From positions 1 through 63,961 of the forward strand of contig NW_026251842.1 of NCBI RefSeq assembly GCF_025024155.1: a DNA stretch of 63,961 bases, given 5' to 3'. The stretch comes from Gamsiella multidivaricata. Its lineage: Eukaryota; Mortierellomycota; Mortierellomycetes; Mortierellales; Mortierellaceae. Below, piece after piece: positions 22,630 through 33,900 of the stretch. Every line of letters begins with the position of its first letter. Within the stretch, counting starts at the first letter, position 1. The translations under genes and the position numbers were made by a program. The notes under the pieces are model-generated. The model was not told the DNA's origin. It was given only the letters and a program-made list of their open reading frames with translations, and made no database searches.

Positions 22630-25600
22630 ATGCAATTAGCATCCAGGGTGCAATCGCGTCCTCCAATGACATCAAGAGCGCAAGCTCCAGCAGGCGCTGT
22701 TGCGGCCACTCAGGACTGCATGGTTGGATTTGATATTCACGGTACTCTGCCCAGCACCTCCATTGATGATGGGATAATCAAGCGAGGGCGAGGGCGACCG
22801 AGGAAGAATGCTATACCCAGTCCGATAACATTACCTTGTCAACCATCATCAGCCATGCAATCAGGTATCGTACGCTTGCGTCGAGCCCATCAGCATGTCC
22901 CAGTTCCAGTATCTGGAGTTGCGAATCGAGGTAGACGGAAGAAAGAGCAGGATCTATCCCCCTGCGAATCCTGTTCAGCGCAAGGCGGCATGTTCAAAGT
23001 GGGAACACTCATGGTTTGCAAAGAGTGCGCGAGCCTGATGAAAGCAGCCGCTGGTAGTGGGTTACGTCGCGCTCTACAACCATGTTCAGTGGTCACGGCA
23101 TGGAGCAAGTCCTCGGGAGTCTCTGATTCCAACGGCTTGACAACATTGTCGTCCAAGAAGGCTAGCAAGGTAGCTCGTAAGCGCTACGATCAATGTCAAG
23201 GTAGGGTGCGTGAGCTGTGTTTCATGCTTGTTGCCGCAACATCTCAAGGTTATAAACTCACAAAGACTAGGCACTGGTGTACTAGGCAAGATGTCTTTGG
23301 CAGGCGGGTCTCCAGACGCATTGACAATGCAGCTTGGCTCAACGGATCTGGAAAGGACTGGTATCAAAAACATGGATAGTATGGGCTTTCTTTTCCATTT
23401 TATATTTACCATTTTGCACTACTGACAAATCTTATCGGGGGCCTTTGCATACTAACTTCTCTCTCTCTTTCTCTCTCTCTTTTTCAGGTAAGGAGGTTGA
23501 AGACATAAAGCAGCATCAGCCCGATGTTCCTTCAACCACAGCAGCAAGACGTGGCAGGAAGCCAAAGGCGGTTGGCGTCGGCCGTGATTCACCCATAGTT
23601 CAGCTCTTCAAAGTTCCAGGACCAACAGTCCTCAGCAGTGGTCGTCCTCCAGCCTCAATTAAAGTCGTGTCTTACAATACCACTAGTGTTGGCGCAAGGA
23701 CTCCATCGGACTTCCAGACTACAGGCGCATTTCTCACGAGAACAGCATCCAAGCTGCTGGGTGGCCACGCGGTTACTGGAGTCGACTGCAATATCCACGG
23801 ATACGCTTACGGCCGGGCGGTTAAAGTTCAAAATGTTGACGGAACATGGTATTTCGGTTCCATGGTCAACCTGGAGAACGGAAAGATCAAAATTCATTTT
23901 GATGGATGGGGTTCTGAGTGGGACGAATGGATTGCTTCCGACAGCAAGCGCTTGAGGATATTGAACGTGGATGAAATCCAGCACAAGGAGTCTGTTTTAC
24001 AGGCCATGAACAGCGATACATACTCTTCAATATCACTTAATGAGAGCAATTTGGAGAGGGCATCTCCCTTGGCAGCGTCATCGGAGACAGGAATTCAGCA
24101 TGATGGAGCACAGGGCCAGCGAAGGACAGGAAAACCAGTCAAGCGCAGAACGATGCAGATGGATCAAGAGGACAATATCGTAAACCCTGTTGCACGCATT
24201 GTCAACGTAGCTAAGCGCCAGAAAAAACCTGCAAAACCGACTGTCGGAATCCCGCCTTATCAAAATTTCACAAACGAGGCAGCGTCAGGATCGCGACGTA
24301 CACAGGTCCCAATTCTAGGTCCGGGCTCAACCGACAGAGACGGCGGCGGATGTTCTGAGAAGCTCACCACTCAGCCTACAACCGAACCTCATAGTGTGCA
24401 AGAGCAGCAGATGTCGACGGCCGCAGACGTTCGGAGCACCTTATCAACGATCCTTATCGAGGCCCAGATTCATCCCCTGGACAAGTCTCAGATGCGGCAT
24501 GACTCTACCATCCAAAAGACTGATTCCGATCATGTCTTTATTCAGTACGATGGACAGGCGAGAAATTGCCAAGGACGGGCGGATGTCAGTAATGGATATC
24601 CAAAGCTTTCCGGATTCAAACCAATACATATCACAAATGCAGATCACCCTACACTGAAGATGCTCTCATCAGTCGCCACCAAAAGCGAGCTTAAGCACAG
24701 CATTTACCCAACTGCTGAGCAACTGCATTTACCTTTCGCTTCAAGCACAAGCACGTCTTCGGAACTGGCGACCTCTACTTCTACATTTAGTCTTGGTCAT
24801 GGGCCTGCTTTACCAGACCAGCCCCTTGCGCCCTCAAGTGACATCCTGCACGAGCTCTCGATTTGTAGCGACAATAATGAAGACCTTGCCTGCACGTTGG
24901 CGCCATTACATGATCGGAACTATCGCGATCTTAATATGCGCAACCCCAAACACGGATACTGGAGCGATCGCGGAGATTGCGATGCACGTGATGGCGCGGG
25001 CAACGGAAGAATAGGCACCAAAGATATCACACCGGCGGCTTCATCGTTTCCTTCATTCGGAAATCCTATCCCTCTGGTCCTTGCTCCATCGATCATTTTT
25101 GAGTTCAAACACCTGGACGAAAAAAAGGAGATTATATCCATCATCCAGCAAGTTCTTGGCACTGGGCTAATAACGAACAGGGCTGTCGAGACTCCACGCA
25201 CGAATCTCATACAGTCCGGAATCGCGATAAGGAGGAAGAACGCTGCCCTCAGCGTAAATGGTAATGGTAATAGTCAGGAAGAACGCAGTTCGAGTCAAGG
25301 AGATGGCGCCGGCAACGGTGGGGAAAGCGACTGTGATAATGTTCCTCAAAGAACGTTTACAAAGACAAGAGACCGGTTTGTAGCGCTATTGGAGACTCGA
25401 CATGACGGCAGAGGTCTTCGATCCTTGGAAATGAGGAATGCCACCGAATCCAGCGTGAAGAAGAATGAGTCCGCCTTGCAAGAGGTCTTGCATATGGCCA
25501 CTCGAAACATGAGTGACACTCCATCGATTCGATTTACTCGCCAGATTGCCTATGATTATACGACCGGAAGCGTTCCTTCATTTGGCAGCTTTGAGCGGCG

Positions 25601-28600
25601 GAGGCAGGAGACCGTGAAGGCACTTTCTACACGTAGAGAAGCAAACCAGCAACCAAGGGGTGCACCTGGCACGTCGAGTGCATTCATCGGTGGAGTCACG
25701 TTCAATGAAGCTGGCCAGGTTGAGACATCCCCTTCATTGAAGATCACGAGCGTGAAAGGGAAGCACCACAAAATCAACAAGAAATGCAAGGGTCAGAGAA
25801 TGCTGAAGACAATGAAGGATCTCGACTCCATCCACGATGATGACATTATGGGAGCCAATGGAGTCTTTCAAAGTTTGCGGAGTCTTACCCGGTCCAAGAA
25901 ACGAAAGAGAATTCTGGAAGATGGCCACATTGCGTTTCTGAGACAAGCCATGGTGCCCGGCGCTAGGATACAGGCGAGAGATCGGCAAATGGACTGGCTG
26001 ACGGCGACCATACGGGATATCAAGAACAGTCGTGTATTGGTGCATTACGAGGGCTACCAAGACTTTTTTAACGAGTGGATTGATATCAATAGTGAACGGC
26101 TTCGATTCGACTCATCTTTGGTGCAAGAAACGCTAGTGCAGGCCAACAACGAGCCAGCGGACAATTCCAATTTGACCCTTGACGCCAGTACAACTCTACT
26201 GCAGGACTCATCGCTGCTGGAGTCTGATATAACGACTTTGGCTGACAGCGTGCCATTAGAAGAGGCTGCCATGGATGTTCACTGTATTCAATGTCAGGTC
26301 AAAATTAGCCAGTTTCGGTAAGTTCAGTATTGGCAATGGCATTATTATAGCAGTCGCTGCCCATTATCCTTCTAGGGCAACTGACTAACCCGTTGCTGCT
26401 GTCCTAGTATTTACTGTATGTATTGCGAAGTAGATGCCAACTATCAAGAGCAGGGACGAGGACCGTTCAATCTTTGCCTTTGGTGTTTCTCAAATGCATT
26501 TCCTGAACATCATGACCATCCGCGATCATCATTTGCCACCAAAGTAATAGTTGGACCACGTGGGGTTCGTCCCGTGAAGGGAGGGATCATTACTCGCTTT
26601 GAAAAGGATCCATTGGATACGGCTTACAAAGAGTCTGAGAGTTTGGAAGCCGTCTCTAGACGGGCAGTAATGTTCGATGCAATGATGGATTTGGAGAACG
26701 ACCAAGGCTTTGTGTACCTGGAGCAGTGGAAGAGCCGAAGAGTCTGTGCCTTCTGTAATGACGATGGCACATCTAAGGATCGATTTATAGGACCCTATCC
26801 GTTTATATTGGCATCAACGAACCGCTATGGCCACGAGAAGAAGAGGCATTTCTGGGCCCATGATGCGTGTGCGCGGCATTCTCCTGAAGTGATCCAAGGA
26901 AAGGACGGTACCTGGTACAATGTCACGGTGGCAATGCGGCGCGGCCGAACCGTGGTATGTGGCTATAAGTGTTACTCAAGAGTTATCCTAAACAAATCTA
27001 GGATGTATGTGCTTTCGCTGATACATTTTTTCAATTGGTAGAAATGTGCCTTATGCAAGGAGAAGGGCGCAACCATCGGATGCTTTGATCCCAAGTGCGG
27101 GAGGAGTTTCCATGTCCCCTGCACAAACAAGCCAATGTCACATTTTGAGGACGGCGTGATCTTCTGGTGCCCGCAGCATGAACGTGCTCTTTTGCAAAGA
27201 GGTCAGTCAGCTTGCTGTGTTGTATGGATTTCCACAGTCAAGAGCACCAAGCATTTATTTATTATGTCTTCTTTATCGAACAGATGCATATAATGAGACA
27301 TTTAGCTGCGACAAGTGCTCCAAGATTCTTGGGGTGGACGCCTGGCAGACATGCATCAAGTGCAGCGATGATTTCTTTCAAACGTTTGATTTATGTCAAG
27401 AGGTACGGCAGTTGTATGCTCCTGACAGGATATACTTCATTAGCTAACAGATGGAAGTCAGCTAATGCTACATTGTTCACTATTCACAGTGCTTCTCGCA
27501 TGACCGGATCGACCATGAGCATGACAGGCAGGATTTCAAGAAAACATGTAAGTTCATTGATATCGTCATCATACTCACCCATGTCTGGTCGGACATCAGC
27601 TGGCATGTTAACACCAACTGAAAACATTAGCACTTGAGCTCATGTACAAGGAGCAACTGTTAAGAGAAGCGGCGCAAACGAGCGAGCAGGGTATCTCTAC
27701 GCCTCTAAAAAGAAAGCACCTGGGCTATAAACCCAAGCCAAGAAGCCTTTCCAGAGTTGTTTGTTCGTATTGCTGGTCGGCAGCTTCTACAAGATGGAGA
27801 AAAGGTACGTTGGGACCATGCTGCCCGATGTATCGATATCCCGACATGATTTAATTTAACTCTAACGGACCTATTTTCGTCAGGATATAACGGTGTGCTC
27901 TTGTGCGAGGCTTGTTTTTTAGCGGGGCCAATAAATGAGGTACCGATGCAGCCAGACCTTGGAGCCGCGCACATATCAGAGTCTTTTGAACTCAATCAGT
28001 TGCCTTCCAAGCTGGCTGAATCGCCAGAGGACGCTGATTGGGGGGTGGGAAAATATGCCACTTCAGCAGAGGACTATTCTCACAGCCCTTACTTGACACG
28101 CACGGCTGTATCTGCAGATCGATTTGATCATTCATCCTCGCAAGCAGTCTACCTTGACTCGTATGGACCAGCGGAGCATCAGCTTTACTCACTCCCAATC
28201 GATACCACGTACTATGACATTCCTGGAAGAGCACCAAGGTGTATGTTACATAGGCACACCTGCTTTACGAAATACTATAGATGTGATGGTATCTGATACA
28301 CTGTTCCTCTCCCCATTCCCACGTCAATAGGGGCCACGCATTCCGGCACGGACTATCATGGAACATGGCTGCCACAGACAGTGCGGAGGTGATTATTGTG
28401 TTGGCAATGCTTAGAAAATGTTTCCAGCACAGTCAATAAGCAGCTTACGCTCATCTTGCTACTCCGTTAATAATAGGGCCGTGACAAAATACACCAATCC
28501 AAATGACAAGATCCTCTCCAATTTTCTGGGACGAGGGACAGATGCAATCGAGTGTTTCCTTTTGGGACGATGGTGCGGTTTACACTATGTGGTTCATATG

Positions 28601-30879
28601 TTGCACAGAGGTAAATGATTGAGCGCAGCCATTGATAAGATCCTTTGTTTCTTCTTTTTGCATAGCTGCACGGCTGTCGATATAAACCCTGTAAGAAACG
28701 CGTCGTGATAGCCGGTGCTGTTCTCTAAAGTCGGAGCCTCATTTGACCATCTTACCATGGCACGCGCGTGCTCATTTTAGGCAGCCATCACGTTATCAAT
28801 CCGAAACTGCTCCTTTGCGATTCCTCCGGGTGGCAATTTCAAGGCAGAGCATCGTCCAACTATCCTACAGGCAGACTCTCGAAAACTGTCAGGGCCGCTC
28901 TTTGAAAGCGAAAGTTTTGATCATGTTCTGTCGCATCCCCCATATAAGGACTGCGTAGCCTACTCGACGCATATCGATGGTAAGGCCGCACAAGAAATGC
29001 TACTCATTGTCAACTAGGCTGATTTTTAGATGCCAAGGTCCGCACAGCTCACAGCTCAATACATTCTGTATATGCGTCAGGCGATCTGTCACGTTTCGGT
29101 AATGCGGAGGAGTTTCAACGCGAAATGAGCTCGGTTATCAGAGAGACATATCGGCTCCTAAAGATGGGCAGACGATGCACGTTAGGCATCGGTGACAACC
29201 GTGAGCATTGCTTCTATATCCCCGTTAGCTTTCAATTGATTCGGCAGTACATCAACAAGGGCTTCGAGCTCGAAGAGCTGATTGTAAAACGTCAGCGCTA
29301 TTGCGCCATGTTTGGACTGGGCACCTATCTCTGCGTGCAGTTTGATTTCTTATGCTTTACGCATGAGTTCATTGCCACTTTGCGCAAAATACCCAAGGAC
29401 GAAATCGATACCATGATATTATATCCAGGTAATACACAATTTGGAAATCAATCTCGATAACATGAATCTACAACACGGGTTTTAATTCTTTACTAATAAT
29501 CGAATCGAGAACTGGCAGATTTTACGCTGCTCCAGCATGTTGCCATCAAAAGCACAAAAAGGGCTATTCCCAGCTGCCCGATTGAGCGCAAGAGTGTAGT
29601 GATGGGGTCAGTGTGGACCTTTAAGCCCACCGATGAGTATGACTTTCCAACTCTTTGCGTATCTAGAATGGTATGAGCACCAGTGTCTGCAGCATAGTTA
29701 CACCTATCTGTGTTTAGTGTTAAGCCCTGCTTATGCATGTGAGTTATCATGATTATGATGAACTTAGGTGGAGCGTTTCGGAAGAAACGGCGCTAACTGG
29801 GAGGAGTTCAAGCTGGATTTCAAGGTTGAAGAAACTAAAGAAACTCAAGATCAACAATGGGCTGAATATGCAGCTGGTACGTCCACAAAAAAAAAATTAA
29901 TAGCAATAATGATAATAATAATAATAATAATGAAAAAGAAAAAAGATGACGAAGGAGTACTAACATATGGTATAATCCGATGTTTCTGTAAAACCAGATA
30001 TTCTTCCTCCTGAAGAAGAAGAAATGGTGTCCTATGAACGAGATCGACTTCAGCAAATACAAGAAAACAACAGGATGCTCCTCGCCCTGGTACGCGTAGT
30101 CATATTCAAACGCGAACTATGATTTGCTTTTGGACCGTGTCATTCGGCAAAATTTTGCTCACGCTATCTTTGTGAATATACCTCTGGGATTCGAACGTAT
30201 GTAGGGCCTTATCACGGATTTGAGCGAAACATCCGATGATATTGCGCACCAGGAAAAAATCTCCAAGGACAGTCCCTGCTACCCGCCGCCCGCAATAACG
30301 GCTCTTCGGATGGTGGCACATATTCCAGGAGCACGCTTGAAGGCCCACCATATTCCTGTCTATCGCACTGCAATCATGCATTTGGCCATGGAAGCGCTAG
30401 AAAAGTTGCCAGTCACCGGCGTATTTATTGTAGGAACGCAGGATATGAGAGCCGAGAACGGAAAGCTGATGCCACTAAGCATGCTGATTCTAGAAGACGT
30501 TATCCGAGTCGTAGGAGATGACTGTCTGAAGCTTAAGGAGCTCGGTAAGTTGTTCATAAACCTTACAGCCTTTTTTTTATTTTATTTTTCGCTCATGCTG
30601 ACGAAGTTCTATTATCTCCTCTGAAAAAGTCGCGATGGTGCCGGATGGATATCAGAAAGACCGCCGAAAAATTACGTGCTTGGAGGAGTACCATGAAGAG
30701 ATCTGCTCACCAGGCGATGAATGCCCATCTGAGCATTTGCCTATCGTCCATGTAAGCTGGAAGATATTCAGTCGAGAACCTTCAACATCGTTGTTGTCTG
30801 TTAGAAATGTCCTCACGCTCTTATTTTTTTTTTACAGGCGTGTTACCTCGTATTTACGAAGGTCAAAGATAGACCTTAG
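22630..30879 (+). CDS. Tudor/ePHD/ZZ/GATA protein fused to a DNA N4/N6 amino-methyltransferase
   Basis: Nineteen exons fit in phase: 22630-23200, 23488-26317, 26408-26954, 27042-27201, 27284-27402, 27490-27547, 27631-27804, 27884-28240, 28331-28388, 28477-28572, 28666-28690, 28781-28979, 29081-29428, 29519-29670, 29768-29876, 29998-30089, 30205-30544, 30630-30751, 30838-30879. They total 6399 nt (2132 residues). Order: AT-hook (GRGRPRK, ~53), C-x2-C-x14-C-x2-C (112-133), AT-hook-like RRGRKPK (~208), Tudor-knot 1 (~293-345), Tudor-knot 2 (~1011-1068), ZZ (1123-1170), extended PHD (1246-1361), second ZZ (1378-1422), GATA finger C-x2-C-x17-C-x2-C (1473-1497), methyltransferase (~1600-2132). The latter has FLGRGTD (1641; SAM loop), VDINP (1661) and catalytic LSHPPY (1715-1720), then IDGDLSRF, a GIGDNR strand and HEF. 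All core motifs are intact, so it is likely active on DNA. Base specificity (6mA or 4mC) is unknown. Weakest junctions: donors at 28389 and 28573, and the start. Confidence 0.85.
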
Positions 30880-30930
30880 CCCTTATCTTCACCAAGGCAC
30901 AGCCAGTAACGCTTTCAGCTTTTGCTCAAT

Positions 30931-30936
30931 AATAAA
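30931..30936 (+). terminator. Polyadenylation signal of the methyltransferase fusion gene
   Basis: AATAAA about 50 bases after the stop at 30879, within the 100-base gap to the convergent Byr4-like gene. Confidence 0.55.
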
Positions 30937-30958
30937 ATATGACAGGATCGCTATGTTT

Positions 30959-30964
30959 TTTATT
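30959..30964 (-). terminator. Polyadenylation signal of the Byr4-like gene
   Basis: TTTATT on + (AATAAA on -), 16 bases past the stop codon. With the + signal at 30931 it implies overlapping convergent 3' ends. Confidence 0.5.
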
Positions 30965-30979
30965 GAATGTTTCATAGCT

Positions 30980-33900
30980 TCATTGATACTGTCGCCTGGT
31001 ATGACTCTCGAATTCCGATAAAAGCTCCATCCTTGAATGCGTGGGAGGGCGAGCCCGACCTGCAGACATAAGTCTATAGCCTCGCTCAACAAATTCTTCC
31101 TCGTCTTCGTCCTTGAAAACATCAGCGTGTTTATCTCCCTTCCATGAGCCGTCCCACGTGTCATCGTGAAGACCCTTGATGTTGTTTGGCGGATCAAATG
31201 TGTGGTTGCCAATTCTACGACGATCGTAAGACGTAGCACCTCTGCGTGCGATAGCCAGTGTCACTGCAAAGGAGAGCGATCCACGAGATGAGTCGCATTT
31301 TCCTGGTAGACGATGAAAATAGGCGTCGGACGATCCACCACGTCCACGGGCCGCCAGCGTTGCTGCAGCGGGTGCTGCAGAGGGCGTAGACGAGTAGGAG
31401 GAGACAAAGTGAAATAGTCCTGGTTTGCCAAAACTTCTGCGCTTGTTCCTATTGTCCCTCCCCGACTGGTCCTCAAGGCCTCCTAAACTTGGCGTCTCCG
31501 ACATGCTGCTGGTATCAACAAGGCATGACTGCGATGAAATACCTTCGTTGCGTGTGAGATGGGCGGCGAGAGACTTAGATCTGGACTTGCCCCTTAGCGG
31601 CCAGGAGAGCAGTGGAGAGGAATTCTTTAATTTTTTTTCCTGCACGACCTTCTCTTTTTCAGCGGGCTCGACCGTCTTCTCCCTGCCCTTGCGGCTGTCT
31701 CCTTCCTTCTCCTCGCCATCGTCCATCTTCATTTTCTTCTTTTCCGAGCCTCGGCTCTTGGAATTGCCCGCCTTTCTTCCTAGCGCGAGAGCCTTCGAAG
31801 GCGTCATCTTTGACAAGTAGCTCGAGGCCGCCGTTTGTGTATCAAGGACCGTTTGAGTGCATGGAAGGGCAAAGAACTTGCCTGCATCCTTTCGATGTTG
31901 CGCCTCAGCGGCAATGCATTGCTCCAGGAAAGCGTCCGTGGTGTCAAACTCGACTCCGACTTCGAATTCGCCTCGACTGCTGTAGCCTCCGCCGCTGAAT
32001 CCACTAGAGCAGCCTCCATGATGCGCCGCGTTGAGACTTTTTCGACTAGATTTCGACACAACAGAGTGGAGTCCCATTGATATTGGTCGAGAATCCGACG
32101 GTTCATTTGAGGAGGAAGGCTTCATCGTCTCTGCCCATGCCTGTAAACGCGCTTGCTCCGCCAAGTATTCCTGACTTGAATTCCGTTGGAATGACGGCCT
32201 TGACAACAGGCGACTGCCTCTGCGCTTTCCCACGCTGCTCGAGCCCATTGCTCCTTCTCCATCCAAGTCTATCTCTTCGTCCACACGCTCCTCCTGGCTC
32301 TTATCGTTGTCGCTGTCGCTCAGTCCAGCGAAAATGTCGGGTTCATCGCCCCAAGTCTCGTCCAACGAGCGCTGTCGACGATGGTCGTCCCGTCGTTGAC
32401 GCCGTAAAACAATGTATTCCGGATTCACAATCCAACACATCCTGGCAGGGTCAAAAATCATCTTGCCTGCAACTTGCGTCCGCTGCTTTGAATACTGGCT
32501 CATGTTGGAGATCAACGCTGGTCGATTAGCACTCACAGTTGACAGGTTCATGGTATACAAGTTAGCTGGTGAAGTGGGAAACTCGGACGGTGCACACCCA
32601 TCATCTTCATCCTCAAATTCATCGAGAATGTCGTCATTTCCGTTCCACATCCTATCCTTGGGACTGTAGACCATTCCGGAAACTTTGCGCACCCGCGACT
32701 GTGAAAGATTCCGTATCAATGTGGGGCCATTAGATGTCCTTTTCCTCTTCTTTTTCTCTGGCAGCTATATCAACAATAATAAGAAGAAAAATTAGGGATG
32801 AGAATCAAAAAAGAGCGAAATGTGCCCGTGCAGTAGTTGTTATCTAATTACCTCGGCAGGCTCTGGCGCCGTTGCAGCCTGTCCAAATATGTCAAATAGC
32901 GACTTCCTTAAAGATTTGGATTTGCGGATCTTCGACGGAGAGGGTTGCTCGCACTCGGTGGCCTTCGCTGTCAATACAGAATTGAAATAGGTCACAATGT
33001 AAGATCGGTGCTTCGCAAAATTGCCAGGGACCTTCCAAAGAGCTCCATTGTGCAACGTTACCTTCCGGCTTGTGAAATTCCTTGAAGTTAGCTATCGACT
33101 GAGGCTTTCGTAACCATGCTGCTACCCTCTCCGTCGAATGTCTCCTAACTTGGACTACAACTTGCGATGCTTGTAGCCTTTCTTCTTCGCGCTTTTGTCG
33201 TGGCCCAAAAGTCGGAAGGTTGTCGAAACGATCCAGCTCTGAGCCGTCACCAAATGTGCTGTGTTTGGGAGACCGCTTTAAGAAAACTCGCCGAGAGAAT
33301 CTATCTGTAGCAGCAACGGGAGTGACTGTCTCCCCAGGGTCTGTTGCTAAGACCTCAGAAATATCTCCCAAAGAAACAAGGCCCGCTCTTGAAGAAGGTC
33401 GGCTCTCCTTTGTAATTTCAGTAGACGCGAGAAGCGACCCCCAGTCTGTGCATGATGATGATCGTGAATTAGGCGGCCTTTTCAGTGCACCTTTCAAGTC
33501 GTTTTCAGGCTCGATAGGCGGATTCGATTTGGCGGGATATGGTAATGCCAGGGGCCTCGACTCGGATTCTAAAGTCGCGACTGACTCGAAAACAGGAATA
33601 GGGCTTCTTGTGGAGAATTTAGGTCGAACAAGTTCTAGTTTCCGCACAAGGGTCCGAAGGCCGGAAAACGATTTTCCTTGGTTCTGAGGCGTAGGCGGTT
33701 TCGCTCTGGGAGAGTTTGCTAGGGACAGTGCCAGCTCCCCTGACTTTAGATTGTCGAGTCTTGTGGTTTCTGCAGGTTCAGTGAAGGATACGGAGCGCAT
33801 AGCCAAAGATGATGCTTTGAAGCTAGGAAAATCATCCGTGTTCGATAGCAGGGAACTCCTCTTGCTGCCTGTGAACTGTAATGCCGTCGGTGTAGGGGCT

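Noticed and set aside
28612..28665. Stronger donor GTAAAT giving a 54-nt intron in the methyltransferase domain
   Set aside because: Wrong phase: it destroys the VDINP motif and brings a stop. The GTGCGG donor at 28573 gives a 93-nt intron and keeps the motif.
28980..29029. 50-nt intron before GDLSRF
   Set aside because: It is shorter than all other introns and inserts extra residues; the acceptor at 29080 restores IDGDLSRF with a 101-nt intron.
30175..30205. tRNA-like T-arm (GGGATTCGAAC) on the - strand
   Set aside because: No acceptor stem or anticodon arm can be built around it, and it lies in an intron of the methyltransferase gene.
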